DNA from: Phyllostachys edulis | Taxonomy: Eukaryota; Streptophyta; Magnoliopsida; Poales; Poaceae | Assembly: GCA_036346405.1 (NCBI GenBank) | Contig: CM070561.1 | Location: forward strand, 7,690,834 to 7,754,833 | DNA length: 64,000 bases | Direction: 5' to 3' | Shown: positions 36,701 to 49,100 of the stretch, piece after piece | Position numbering within the stretch: position 1 is the first letter of the stretch | How the letters are laid out: each line of letters starts with the position of its first letter | Made by a program: the position numbers and the translations under genes | The notes under the pieces: generated by a model | Seen by the model: the letters and a program-made list of their open reading frames with translations, nothing else | Databases searched by the model: none | What the model was told of the DNA's origin: nothing

Positions 36701-39370
36701 TTTTTTTTCGGGTGGCAGAAAGTTTGGAGGTTCCATGAGTGGTAAAAGAATTGTTTTTCTTGTAATCTTATTATAGACTAGTAAGGGTTAATGGTTTTGA
36801 CTGAAGTGCATCTGCCAAAAACATTAGACAAAAGAATACTTGCAGTAATTCGAGAAAAGAATTACATGCAGTACGTGATATGTATGGAACGATAAGATTT
36901 AATGTTATAGAGAACAGACAGTCTGGGTGCTATAGAGTTGTCAGTTCATGTTCTCTTTTCTTTTTGACTGACTCTCTAGTGGTCTATTAAACTAAGCAGT
37001 AAGCATCTTCCTACTCGAGAAGTCTGACAACTTTAACCGATTCCACTCATTGCTATTTTCTACTCAGGCCAACAGCCAATCTTGATGAGCCAAGGGGTCG
37101 ACATATGCCTCCTGACCCTTGGCATCTGTCAAGCCCAGGGTCAATGGCACCTCATCAGTTTAATAACTTGGGATCTGACAATCCTATGGCTCAAATGGGT
37201 GGCACTGTTACATCATCAGCAGACACTGTACGGTTCAAGCCAATCCTTTATTACAGTGTTACTTTTTCTTAGCTCCATTTACTTACCTTCGATTCTGCAA
37301 CATCATAGACTGGTTTTCGACCTCAGATGTTCCCTGGGAATGGTTCCTTGTCAAGTCAGACAGCTGTTCCAACTTCTTCTCATATGGTACAGACATATTA
37401 TGACTTCTTCTGTTCATCATTTGCCTTTGATGGAAAGTGTTCCAAGTCCTTGGTCATGACGCCTTTTACTTTGTAGGGCATAAACCCTCCCATGGCCCAA
37501 GGGCATCATCTGGGGGGCCAGCAGATTCCACCCTTGCAAAAGCCACCTGGTCCACAACAGAACTTCCCTGTACAATTGCAGAATTCTCAGCAAGGACAGC
37601 CATTGCAGGGGCCTGTTCAACAGATCGGGCAGCTTCAGGTCCCACAATCCATGGGGCCTGGTTCTTTTGGCCAGAACATACCATCTATGCAATTACCTGG
37701 TCAGCTTCCTGCGTCACAGTCATTGATGCAACAAAATGCCTCTGCAGGCGCTTTACAGGTGCCTTCAGCTGTACAGTCCAATCCCATGCAAGCTGTTCCT
37801 GGCCAACAGCAACTTCCCTCCAATGTTGCACGGCAAATGCTTCAGCAGCCAATGCAGCAGATGCCATCACAAGCACCACAGTTGCTACTCCAACAGCAGG
37901 CAGCTTTGCAGTCCAGTTATCAATCTTCACAGCAAGCAATTTTTCAGCTTCAGCAACAGCTGCAGCTAATGCAGCAGCAGCAGCAGCAATCTAACCTAAA
38001 GCAGCAACCACCTTCACAGGTTCCTAAACAACAGGTAATTTCATAGCAACTATCTCCTTGAGAAGACACCTATTTTAATATCGGAGATCACTCTGCATAC
38101 ACCCTTCCGTTTTGCTGCCTTTCCCTGCCATCATTTATATATTTCTCAGTTTGTCTTTGGTTGTATTATGTATATTACAGTTGGCACAAATTCAAAGTTT
38201 TTGTGAGCTATTTTTCACCATTTCAGTTTCCATTGCAGGGACAGCAGGTGCAATCCAGTACCCCTGGTGCTCCAGCTGCCATTATTCCAACAAACATCAA
38301 TGCAATTCCACAGCAGGTTACTTTAACCTGCAATTGGACAGAGCATACCTCCCCTGAAGGTTTTAAATACTACTACAATAACATTACTCGAGAGAGTAAG
38401 GTGAAGAATGGATACTTTTCACCCATCATCTTGAAATTTGAAACCTTTGGGGTTCCATTCTTATGAGCTATTGTGTTGCAGTGGGAGAAGCCTGAAGAGT
38501 ATGTACTGTACGAGCAGCAGCAACATCAACAGCAGAAACTTCTTTTGCTTCAACAGCACCAACAAAAGCTTGCTGTGCAGCAACTTCAGTCACCGCCTCA
38601 GGCTCAGACGCTTCCATCGATGCAACCTATCCAACAACTTCCTCAGGCACAGCAAGGACAAACACAAATGCAGATGAAACAGCAGGTGCACATGCAGTTT
38701 CTTCAGCCATAATTTCAGCTTGTGACCTTAAGGTTTTGTTCCAGTTTGCATGATCTATAGTTCTATATTAGTGTTTTTTTTATTTCTTGTAATACAAATA
38801 CAGTGTTATAGAGATCATTTTTGTCTCTTGGACAAACCAATAAAATTATCCAAACGAATAAGTTTCTTTGTAGCTTTGTATTTTTATTGCATGTACTTTT
38901 CCTATGGATTTGAGTAGGTTTCTTTTCGACTGCTTGCGATTTTTTTGTTTGCATATTTTCTATCAGCATTCAGCTCTTTTGATGCAACAGAGGATATATA
39001 TGAGCTTATAGACTGTAGATCAATATATATAATCTTTTTGGACACATGTATGATTACAAAGAACTTTATGATAACGATGAAGGAAAATAGAGTGTCTGAA
39101 GATTCGAATTTTGCAATCTCCATCTTTTGCTTTTGTCAGTTTTTTTACTACAGTTGAATAAGATCTGAATAATTCTATACAGGAGTTGAATTATACTCAG
39201 TTACAGGCAGCTGGCTCTATTGATCCCAGTAGGATTCAGCAGGTAGTCTATTGGATTATATACCTTTTCTCAATATCTTGAGCACCGGTTCATAATCAGT
39301 CGACCTCACTTACCTTGGTGACTTTATGTAGGGAATTCAAGCTGCACAAGAGCGTGCTTGGAAAAGTTGA
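30776..39370 (+). CDS. FCA: FCA, flowering-time and 3'-end-processing regulator, 743 aa, 17 coding exons
   Basis: Coding exons: 30776-31115, 31702-31772, 32260-32338, 34437-34519, 34600-34651, 35212-35279, 35497-35563, 35659-35738, 35816-35883, 36025-36087, 37068-37227, 37309-37386, 37477-38034, 38239-38400, 38482-38685, 39183-39242, 39332-39370. All are GT-AG and sum to 744 codons with the stop. A Gly/Arg-rich N-terminus (1-115) is followed by RRM1 (about 122-203; KLFIGSV and GCCFVKYA), RRM2 (about 213-293; KLFVASL and GCGFVKFS), a Gln/Pro-rich region and a WW domain with W622 and W644. The C-terminus AQERAWKS is the conserved FCA end. Length is close to that of rice FCA. In Arabidopsis FCA binds RNA, works with FY (via the WW domain) and 3'-processing factors to promote proximal polyadenylation, represses FLC through its antisense RNA, and limits its own mRNA. 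Grasses lack a canonical FLC-based vernalisation route, so its targets here are inferred only. Confidence 0.95.
30911..30945 (+). repeat. (GGGGGT)n run in FCA exon 1, potential G-quadruplex
   Basis: Six G-tracts of 5 or so G separated by single T (or C) bases lie on the coding strand and encode consecutive glycines. The 6-nt unit keeps the frame if its number changes. Confidence 0.85.
32339..34436 (+). other. FCA: FCA intron 3 (2098 bp), probable alternative polyadenylation intron
   Basis: It is by far the longest FCA intron and splits RRM1 between the EQQ and GCCFVKY codons. In Arabidopsis, intron 3 at the same place hosts the early poly(A) site that makes the truncated FCA-beta transcript. 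The sequence is T-rich throughout; I see no transposon ends in it. The short ORFs in it (32634-33324) are not genes. Confidence 0.6.
36258..36753. mobile_element. Long-TIR MITE inside FCA intron 10
   Basis: The left arm (36258-36413: TTTCTTTCACCACCGGTGGA, CTTTCTGCCATCCGAAAAAA, CTTTTGCCACAACTCCAT) is matched in order by the reverse complement of the right arm (36753-36600: TTCTTTTACCACTCATGGAA, CTTTCTGCCACCCGAAAAAA, CTTTTGCCACTACTCCAT). The arms are about 150 bp each in a ~495-bp element, as in Mutator-like MITEs. It lies wholly within the intron 36088-37067. No clear target duplication. Confidence 0.8.
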
Positions 39371-40180
39371 GACTGCAGGTGAGCAACGTTAACAATGTTT
39401 CCTTACCTGATGTTTGTTACCCTTCCCTTGATTTGAAACTTCTAATGCATTCATTTGGGAAGCTAGTTAATTGCATTCTTTGTGGACTAATGTGAAATTA
39501 CCTATCAGCGGCCCCAACTTGATGTTCTGTTATTTGAAATGTACTGTAATCTAAAACAATTGGCGTTGGTGGCCATGTATCTGAAAAAAGAAAAGTCAAC
39601 AGTGATTTGCATTGAGTCTTTGCATGCTATGCTGAGTGAAGATAGTTTTAACTGATGAGAAAAGAAGTACAGATCTTAAGGGATTTTAGCTATTTTTGTT
39701 CCGCTTACCAAATATTCTCTCTGTACTTGGGACTTGAGAGGATATTGTGCTGAAGCAATAGGATTGTGTTATCAGAAGCAATGGGATTGTGTTATCGGCC
39801 CCTGAGGCTCTTATATGTTGCATGAATTTTCTACCTTTTTCAGGTGAATGATATAGCGGCGGCAGTCAAGACTCGGAAACGAGCTCCACTCAGCCCTGCT
39901 GCTTCCATATGTAACAGTGGTTTGCTTTAGTGCCTGCGTGGCAGCCAGGCAGCCATTCCGATCATTGTAACTCTGGATTTAGCTTAGATTAATGTCTAGA
40001 TTGAAGATCCTATCTGTGTAAAATGTTTGCAGTCTAGGCCTTGTATCGCTGTAACATTGCCGATTAGAATGTTCATCTCGGGGATAGTTTCCCCACGCTG
40101 GAGCTGCGAGAGGTTCTATTTTTGCGTAACAGAGGTTTGCGTTCTCTTTTTTTTCCTGGCATGTTATTTCTGACCCATGC
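39371..40180 (+). other. FCA: FCA 3' UTR with one intron
   Basis: The last coding exon ends at 39378 (CTGCAG|GTGAGC), 8 nt after the TGA; the acceptor TTTTTCAG ends at 39843 and the final exon starts at 39844. The junction is too close to the stop to trigger NMD by the usual rule. The poly(A) site is not obvious; no AATAAA is seen, and the end at about 40100-40180 is an estimate. Confidence 0.5.
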
Positions 40181-41550
40181 ATTTTTTTTTGGAGTGTGAT
40201 ATTGGCACGGAGATGCTGACATGATGCGCTGCGCTCTTTGGTTGGAAAATTGATGCTCTGATTGTTGCCTGGATTTGTTCTGCACCAGATTTGAGAGTGC
40301 TTGCTTTGGCCAGTATTCTATTCTATCTCGTAATCCGTTATGAATGCAAAGCGGTCGCCTGACCGGGGGTGGGGAATGGAATTATCTCATCCAAATCTTA
40401 CCGGCTAAAAGGAGGCGGAAAGGGCGCGTGAGGAGGCCGGCCATGTTGCCTTTTTTTCCCTTGGCCGTTGGACGCTTTTGTTGTTGTCCCAGCTGTTGGA
40501 TAAGATCTGGCGTTGCGTTCGCACGTGCTGTCTCTACTTCGCCACGTGTGGTCATGTGCAGAGAGAAGGGGATACGGTGGATTGGCCGAATGAGCCTCCT
40601 CGGTCAACTTCCTCTTATTTCGTTTTGTCTTCGCTCCCTCTGCTGCCATTAGAGCCTATCGCCGCCGTTTTGTCCTCCCTGATGGCCCGACGTCCCTCCT
40701 TCGTTGTCCTTCTGCCTCCTTCCCCACGAGCGCCTCCTCCTTCTTTCCTTCAAGAGCTCCGCATGTCCTCCCCTTGCTCGCTCCTGTTTGCACCACCAGC
40801 GATTGTCTTCTGTCTCGGTTGTCGCCGCTCGTCCTTTGCCTTCTCCCTTTCTACGGTTTTAACCCCTTCCATTTCACCTGTTCTTACTGATGGTTGTTTA
40901 TGGGTGGGTGGGTGGGTGGGTGTGTGTGTGTGGGTCTTCCTCCATGGATCTTCGTCGATTTGGCTAGGCTTGCGGCGGTCGTCCCAAGATGGGGACTTGC
41001 GTCGGTGGGGGTCACTGTGGCCGGTGGCGCGCTTGCGGCAGCCCGTCCCCGCCTTCTCCCCATGCCGTCAACGCTGACCATCCCCGCATCAGAGGTTGAA
41101 GATGGTAACATGTCCTCGCCTCCTTCGTTGTTGACCCCTATGTGTCAATCCGCCATGCTGGCATGTGGTTGATGGATGTGAAGCCCCCTCCCTCCATACA
41201 TGTGAGATGCGGCACATTTTCCCCCCGTTTTGTTGATTGGTCTGACATTGGGAACGAGCCATGCCTAGGGATGGTTGAGTTGGATCTGGTTATGGTTCAT
41301 GGCTAGGATTGGTGGAGGTGAGTTTGGCTATGACTGATTGATATGTTCTTGGTTCACCTATTGGTTGTTCTTCCTTTCTTTTTGCTCATAGGATTGTTGC
41401 TTTGTGCTTTGGCAGGGCATGTCGCTCGCTGCGATTGGTGGCATTTGGTTGGTGTATAACCCCCCGTCCCCACCGGCTGCCGCTTCCTACCTCCGCGCCT
41501 TGGTGCCTTACCCCAACACTATCGAACAACACCAGCCTGAAAGCATCTAG
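40181..41550. other. Intergenic GC-rich stretch, no supported gene
   Basis: ORFs of up to 199 aa lie at 40344-41172 on both strands, but they are Pro/Ser/Arg-rich, overlap one another and show no domain. A GGGTGGGTGGGTGGGTGTGTG run lies at 40901-40930. Transposon origin is likely, but I cannot assign it. Confidence 0.4.
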
Positions 41551-41918
41551 ACCCCTAAAAATGATTTTGGTAATTAATGACAACAATGTGTTATGGGACT
41601 AACATGTGTGCTAAAGTATTTTAAAGGTTTAGTCCCGGAGTTTGAATGATGACATGAAAATGGCAATGCAAAGATGATAAAAGATCGACATGGCTTAAAG
41701 CCTCTAATGCACGCTAATGCACTCTTTACTACTCATTTGCTCATATTTCTCATTTTAAGGCAGTTGAGAGCATTCAAATGCATAGCATCTTTGATTGATC
41801 CTTTTGGCACTTGTTTTCTTCAAGCAAAAACAGTGGTTTATTACTCTTGGTGCTTGCCGACACCTAGATGGCTTGGAGAAGAGTTTGCACGGTGATCTCT
41901 TCAAAGAAGATTGTGAAG
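41545..41918 (+). mobile_element. Ty1/copia (SIRE/Maximus-like) LTR fragment
   Basis: The ATGATTTTGGTAATTAATGACAACAATGTG block followed by GGGACTAACATGTGTGCTAA resembles the LTR interior of Maximus/SIRE elements common in grasses. Only a few hundred bases remain before the next LTR starts at 41919. The assignment is from memory of the family and is weak. Confidence 0.35.
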
Positions 41919-41921
41919 TGT

Positions 41922-42009
41922 CAGACCCTAAATATGAGATTTGGAATCCTCTGTGTTCACAGCACCAGACCCCAAATACGAGATTTGGAATCCTCTGTGT
42001 TCACAGCAC
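41922..42009. repeat. 44-bp tandem duplication at LTR end
   Basis: Two adjacent copies (41922-41965 and 41966-42009) of CAGACCC.AAATA.GAGATT...CACAGCAC with two mismatches, near the terminus of the LTR. Confidence 0.9.
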
Positions 42010-45000
42010 CAGTCCCTGTATTAGTAGCTAGTGCTCATAGCTACAGTATTAGATATCAACACATATCATAAAAATATAAAACTATTGCATAATATTAAAC
42101 AAAGTGTAAATATATCTTATGTTTTTTGACTTGCAGAATGACCGGACATGCCAAATACCTTCAGAGAACAGCAGCGGAAGTAGAATTAAAGAATAACGCG
42201 TGGAACCCTCACAATATACCCACCGGCAATGGACTGGGCGTTCGCGACCTAGTTCTTGGCCTTCTTGATCTTTAGTCTTGTCCAATATTCATAATTGCCT
42301 ATGTAGCCTTCGTTTATGCTTACTGACTAAAAGAATATAATGAGCGAGCATGAGTACACAGCCGTACTCGCGAGCTAACACACAATACAATTATTATACA
42401 TACAAGGCTAATCAAGCGAGGTTCATGGTTCTTTTAGTTGCACAAAGCCAAGTTTGAATTATATTATGTAGTAGCAATTCTTGAGACTTAGAAGTTTTAA
42501 CTGACACGAGTTTTATAAACCGAGTTTTTGTTGTAAAGTACTAGTGGAGATTCCGTCTCCTATACCATCCTATTTTTCTTGGGTTACATCCTGTACTTAT
42601 CACTGGTCCCCGACCAGGCCATCCCACTCTCCGTGTTTCGTCTCATCTTCTCAATCCACCCACAAATGGTTTTATAAAAAATAAAAGCTAACTCAAGCAA
42701 GTTCCCGGCACTGCTCTTGACTGCGAGCACGACTATCCAGATAGTTTTATTACTTTGCAGAGTTTGCACACTTTACCTACAAGAAACAATCAACTTATAA
42801 TGTCCGCTTAACACACTTCCATAGGTGTGTGACTAAGATGATTGCCACAAGGCCTTTACAATGTCCCACTTCAACGCAACCCCACGCCGCTAAGTATCAC
42901 CTCTTTGGGCCTTGCCCTCCGGAGGTCTCCCATTTGCGCTGTGTGAATCAGTGACTCCATTGCCCTTTGTACATACTCCACACACCCACCAGTGGTGGAG
43001 TTGCATTGCGGCTGACAAATTAGTTAGCCAGGTCGTATACATGGTAGACTTGTGGTTGCACAGTTTTTACATGAGAGGTCATCACAAGATTCGGTCCTTA
43101 ATTGACTCGGGCGGTACATCCACATACCAACTTTCTCTTGTGCACCCGGCACCAGCCACTCTTTCTAGCCACCCGAGTCTAAATCTATTTTGCAGTTTTT
43201 ATTTTGTTTTTAAGCATAACCTTTCTAGCCAACATACCAGCTAGACTCCAGCCTCAGTTGCCCAATATCATTTTCAAAGGTTTTTAATGATGTCAGGCAA
43301 ATTACTGCCCGAATGATAATGTATCTAAGCAAGGCTAAGCATGACACTTAGATACAGACTTATTAACTAGTATGTTAACCATTAATTCTAGGTGACAAGG
43401 ATAATGTCCAAGTTCAAGGATTGAAAGTCTATACACAATTATTGTTAAGGCATTAACTATGAGCTAGACCAATATGGTTGTATAAATCATAGCAATACAA
43501 TTTCATAATTCAAAACAATATAATTGCAAAAAATAGGTGCAATATGTCAAAGTATTGACTCGCTTTGCTCAATGTTGTGATAAGGTGTATTCTGATAATC
43601 GCCTTGCTCAATATACTAAAAATCCTCCTGTTCAATGTTATGACAATCTTGATCCCAACCTCGTCCTTGTTGGGATTGTTGTTCTTTCATGGCTTCAGAG
43701 TCTAACTACATAGAATACGATTAAATCTAAGAGCGTCTGAAAGCAATAAAATGGAATCCAATAAATCCAAAGACATTTAACCCAAATGGAAACACTTCAA
43801 ATGAAAGTAAACATATCTAACGACATCTTGAGAGAACGAGATATTCTAGATGAAACTAATCATACCTAGTAGAGTTGATGAAGGAAATACTTCAGATGAA
43901 GTATATCCAAAGGGAGTTGATGAAGGAAATACTGCAGAAAAATTATCTTCAAAGGAAGTTGATGAAGAAAATACTTTAGACGAAGTATAACCAGACAAGT
44001 TGATGAAAGAAATACTGCATATGAAAGTAAATAAATCCAAACTCTATTTGTTTGGTATCGTGGTAGGGCTTTGGGTTGATAGTCAGACTTAGCCAGACTT
44101 AAGGTTAGGCAACCGATTGATCCAGAGCGAGGGCGAGAGGGATCGAGCTCTCGGAAAGTCCGCTGGAGTTCAGACTCCAACGGGACAGAGAGAATATTCA
44201 TATGAATATTCCACATCGGTTACCTGGATGGGAGAGATCACCTTGTTTGGTAGGATCGTCTGATCCATCTTCGGATCACGAATTGTCTGATCACTGGGAA
44301 TAGATAGCAGTGGATGGTGGCTAGAGCTTAGGCGATGTTGTTTTGGTGGATGAACTTCTATTACTCACTAGGGAACATACCACCACTACTCTAATGATTC
44401 TTTTAGACTTTACTTCCTATTTACCAAGGAAGTTCCATGATAATAAGGTGAGACCTATGCATAAGTGCAGGGTTCGCATAGGGTAGACATACATCTCACC
44501 GACACATGGGACCTAGTTCATTTAATAGTTTATCTTATCGATTCGTATTTATCAAGGAAATTCCATGAGCTTAGCCAGAACTTCTAAGCATTGGCTGGAT
44601 ATCGGCCTAACACCCTTAGCTATGTCAATGGTAGTGGGTTTCGTCTTTGGGGTAATCTACACTTAGTCTTACTACCTATGTGGCTTGACATATATTAAAC
44701 TCAACCTAACATACTAGGTTGATTTTGTAGTTACAACATCTGCTAACAACTACTTATAGCTAAGTAGGTTACTGCTACGTATAGACTTATGTGTTTTCAT
44801 CCACAACTTCCTGTTCAGTGATTTATCTTATCAGCTTCGATTTTGATTAACTAGCATGAAGTCATGACATGGCTACTGCTAATCTTCGTGACTTTCTAAT
44901 TATGCCTAACTTAACTACTAGTGATCTGTTTAACTAAACACTTAGTGTTACTAGCTATTGTATATGTGTTAGTGACATGCCACTATTTTAGTTAGGTTTC

Positions 45001-45953
45001 AACTAAGGTAATCATTTTACCTAATCGTCAAGCTAGTAAGGGCCCTCTCGCAAGTGTACGTTTCTACGACGCATTATTGTACTAGTGGGCGCACATGCCA
45101 TTGACGTATGGTCCTTTCTACCATCTATGATTGTATGACGATGGTCTAGGGCTTATAGGCATTGAATATGTGTGTATGTATATGTCTAGACATAACTATC
45201 ATTCTAGGTTCTAGTTACCTGAGCTAACTACTTTAGTTTTACACTGTAGTTAATTTACTTACTACGTAACCTCGGATCGCCTAATTTACTTACCTGCATT
45301 CAACCACTAGTTAGCTCCACTTACTTACAATTTTAGTTCCCCGGTGTTGCCACGACTAAATGGACTGTCAGTCACTTAATTGCCTGTCTTCGGGGTAATC
45401 ACTAATTAACTCTCTTTGGATTGTAGTGACTAGATGAGTTACTAACATCCCCTAATTAATTATCTTAGTCACTAATTAACTCAATTTAAGCAAATGAAAT
45501 GCTAATAGCTGATCATCTTCTAACCTAATCAAAATGTAAGTGTAATCTTGGTCTGTATGTTTAATCAGTAGCCCTACTAATTATATTGCTTAATTAGACT
45601 ACTACTTCGATTTCCTTAGTTAACATACTAAGCATCCGATAATGGGGAACACCATGCTAGTATACATTACATTGAAAGTACTTACTGACTACTTGATTTA
45701 GCTATCTAACTTCCTTTACTAATTATACAATTAACAGGCTACTACTATGCTTGATCTAACTATAATTAGTTCAATATGGAATTGGCTAATTGAGATGTCA
45801 CTAATCAAATACTCTACGACTTAATTTCTGATTACTCTCCTAATCCAATGGCCCATTATTAGCTGCCACTACTAGCTACCTTTGGCCCAACAATCATACG
45901 CACACACCTATACTAAGAGCAAGCCAGAGAGATAGAGGGAGGGCCCCATCTAC

Positions 45954-45981
45954 CACACACACACACACACACACACACACA
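45954..45981. repeat. (CA)n microsatellite
   Basis: About 14 CA units inside the GC-rich part of the LTR. Confidence 0.95.
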
Positions 45982-48213
45982 TAAGGAGATAAGGAGGCAA
46001 ACACAGAGAAGAAGTAGAGGAGGACCCATGGCGGCTCGGGCAGGGCTCAACGCTGGTGAAGGGATCAACGACGATGACCAAAAGGGCAAAAAATGGAACC
46101 GTGGTGGAGTGGCGATCCTATGGGCGGTGTTGGTGCGGCTTGAGGCGGACAGTGGCGTCCGAGAGAGGGAGCACGATGGCCGGCCGTGGAGGGGAAGATA
46201 GGGCGGCGACGCTCTGGCGTATGAGAGGCAATAACAGGGGGAGCATGAGCACCAGGGGGACAAAGTGAACCCACCCAAACGGTTGGTGAAGGCTGAGGAT
46301 GCCGGAGGCGAGCTGACGGCAGGAGCTGACGGCGGTGCGATGGGGACATCGCAACGGCGGCGTTGGGGAGAGGGAAAGCTAGAGACGGTGGTGGGGGATG
46401 GTAGAGGGAGGCGAGGAGATGCTCCAAGCGAGGGGAATTGAAGCATGGCTTACCGGAGCAAGGAGTGGAGGCGGTGGAGATAGGGATGGCCGGAATTGGA
46501 GAAGGAAGCGATGCGCGGCACTCCAGTCAACAAAAACTGAAATTGGTTGAGGGCTAGACTACATTGGAGCCTAGGACATGCTGTGACACAGTCGGCCTTG
46601 GACGAAGATCGCTGGTGCGGCTGAACGGTGAGGACGGTGCGACTGGCTTGAGCTTGCTCTGCGGTTGAATGGCAGGAATGGGGAGGAATGCTGAAGGAGT
46701 GCAACAGTGGCTCCGTGTAACACCCCAACCCAACATAGAGCCTAGGATGCTACTAAACTACTCTACTGAACCATTTTATTTCACTTCTTAACAAACTTTC
46801 AACAAAACATTCAACCGAAAGGCACATTACTAGACATCAAGATCTGGCACTAATTACAAATAACCAATATAAAGAATGACATCTATAATAGATAATTAAT
46901 CTAAGCATAGATCTTTCTCTTTATCACCCAAACCCAAATCAACCGTCTATGCTACACAATGGAAGCAAATATTTAACAAACAAATCTAAAGCATCAAGAT
47001 TCATCAGTAATATGAGGATGTAAGTCTAATCCAATTCATCTAGTTATTCAATCGAACGGAATTAAATGAACCAATAAATGAGGTTTAAAAGCATAAACAG
47101 ATCAACCACGAATACAAGTGAACTATGACGCCCCGTGTCATTACCCCAAGGGTAATCACACTTAGGCATACGGATTACTATTCGTTTGCTCAGTAAAACA
47201 CTGCTCCAACGAATAGTAAGCCTTTACCAGAGTCACGCAGCAGAACAATAAGATAGAAACTGTACATTTTATTCCCAGTAATAGCCACGCAAGGCTAGGA
47301 TTCTTAGTACAAGTATTACACAGTTACCAAAAGGAACTGCTCCGCTTTTCTCGCCAACCCCGAAGTCTCGACCTTATATTTGTCCCACGAGTCGCATAAG
47401 GCGCCACCCTCGCCCTGGCCTCCGTAGTCGGTCCCTTCTCCTCCAGCAGCTGCGTCGGTACCTACAAGTCCGTCATCCCACTCGGGAGAGTTCCCGGCTG
47501 GACTAGGATCTACAAAGGAGAATACTAACAGGGTTGAGTACACGAATGTACTCAGGTAACTCAGCAAGCATTAATAGCAAAGAATGCACTGGATGACTGG
47601 CTCTGGTTGTTATCACATTTTCTAAGTCATCTCATTTTTGAAAATAATTTATTAAAACATTAGGTGGCAGATTTTAATACTGAAAACACTACTTATTACT
47701 TGGAGAGAAGAAAGACCCCGGTGGTTCCCGTAGACTCCAATCCAGGAGACTGGCATGAATTCATGATTTGATATAGCACTGCGCAGGCTTTGTACCACTT
47801 TACCCATAGTTATTCTGAGCTCTAAATGAACCGGGTCCCCTGCATTTCCTTTGATGCGGGTTCGAGTCCAGAATACAGAACGTTTTCCAGGTTACATGAT
47901 CAAGTCTCCACCCATTACTTTCCGTCGGTGCTGATTTAGTCACGCTGCTAACCTTGTCATACACCGAGTTCCAGTAACGTTGGTTGAGGCGGCCATCATC
48001 CGTGCTCAACACTCCTCCTTGGGCCGGCGCACTTCCGAGCCCAAACACTCCAATGTGTCCCGTTGTGGAGAATCTTAATTACGTAACTAGGTAGCATTTT
48101 TTGCCCGCCGAAACGGGAAAATGGTTGGTACTAAATTTACGGCTTCAGACCGAGCAAGAGTTTTATTTGTCCTTATATTATAACCATATGTAAAAAGGGG
48201 CCCACCTCTTACC

Positions 48214-48256
48214 TCATCATCATCATCATCATCATTACCATTATCATCATCATCGC
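48214..48256. repeat. (ATC)n microsatellite
   Basis: An imperfect CAT/ATC trinucleotide tract, followed within 40 bp by a TTTC/TCAT tract (48297-48350). Confidence 0.9.
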
Positions 48257-49077
48257 GTTCCCCTGCCAGGGTCCCCTTTTACCCACATATTAATTCTCAT
48301 TTCTTTCTTTCTTTCTCATTCTCATTTCTTTCTTTCTCATTCTCATTTATTTCATATTCATATTAATCAGTTTCATCTCAATCATTGATTTAAGTTTTGA
48401 GAAAACAATTTTGATGCAATAAATATAATAGTGCAATATACGGTTTACATTTAAATTAACTATATTTATGTTCAAGAGGATAGCTTGCCTGTGGAGTTGT
48501 AGGAAAGATTGGCGTCGATGAAACTTTGATCAACTGCTCCCGTCAGTGCTGGTTTGTCCTCTGTAGCAACACGGTGGCACGAATAATAATATAAATAAAT
48601 ACATAGTTGATTTTGAGTGATATTATGTATACATAAGTTAGCGGCTTCTAGTTTGTTAGCACAATTTTAATTAAATAAACATTTTTCGAGATCTACACTA
48701 AGTTAGCACTGCACAAAAATAATCGTTCTACCGAAAACACGCACTAGGGTCGACAACCCGCGGTCCACGCTTAACTGAATAAACTGACAAGTAAATAATT
48801 CGCGATGCACAAGATTTGCTACACAAGCTAGTTATTTTATTAACGACAGAATTAACAACTATTCAACTTATCTGACAAATTTTATTTCACAGATTAATCG
48901 CAAATTAGTTAATTAGACGAGATTCAAGTTAAGTTATTTAACCGCAAGGATTACACAGCTAACAATTAATTAATTACAAGAGCTACCGATTAAACACAAT
49001 ATTGCAACAAATAAATTAAGGGCTACACAGATCTTAATTCCTTCCTAATAAAATTTCTAATTCGAATCTACTCCTAA

Positions 49078-49100
49078 TCTCTCTCTCTCTCTCTCTCTCT
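49078..49100. repeat. (CT)n microsatellite
   Basis: A pure CT run of about 11 units at the border of the GC-rich section of the nested LTR. Confidence 0.95.

Larger units (their letters stand above)
41919..46715 (-). mobile_element. Long LTR (minus), 5' part cut off by the next element
   Basis: The plus-strand left end TGTCAGACCC at 41919 corresponds to the LTR ends at 7425 and 28564. It carries GAGTAC-N6-GTACTC at 42352-42369 and the TTTGCAGAGTTTGCACACTT module at about 42758. A long AT-rich section (43260-45900) full of ACTA/TTAG words follows, then a GC-rich block at 45980-46680 with overlapping ORFs, the same order as in the 47124-51333 LTR. The right end is interrupted at 46715. No coding domain is found; the ORFs at 45913-46736 belong to the GC-rich LTR section. 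Confidence 0.55.

Noticed and set aside
38686..38712. FCA exon 15 read on to a stop at 38710-38712
   Set aside because: The donor CAGCAG|GTGCAC and the downstream exons (39183-39242, 39332-39370) give the conserved FCA C-terminus AQERAWKS. Reading on would be intron retention at most.
40344..41172. ORFs up to 199 aa downstream of FCA
   Set aside because: Overlapping on both strands, biased composition, no domain, and no splice or start context that supports a gene.
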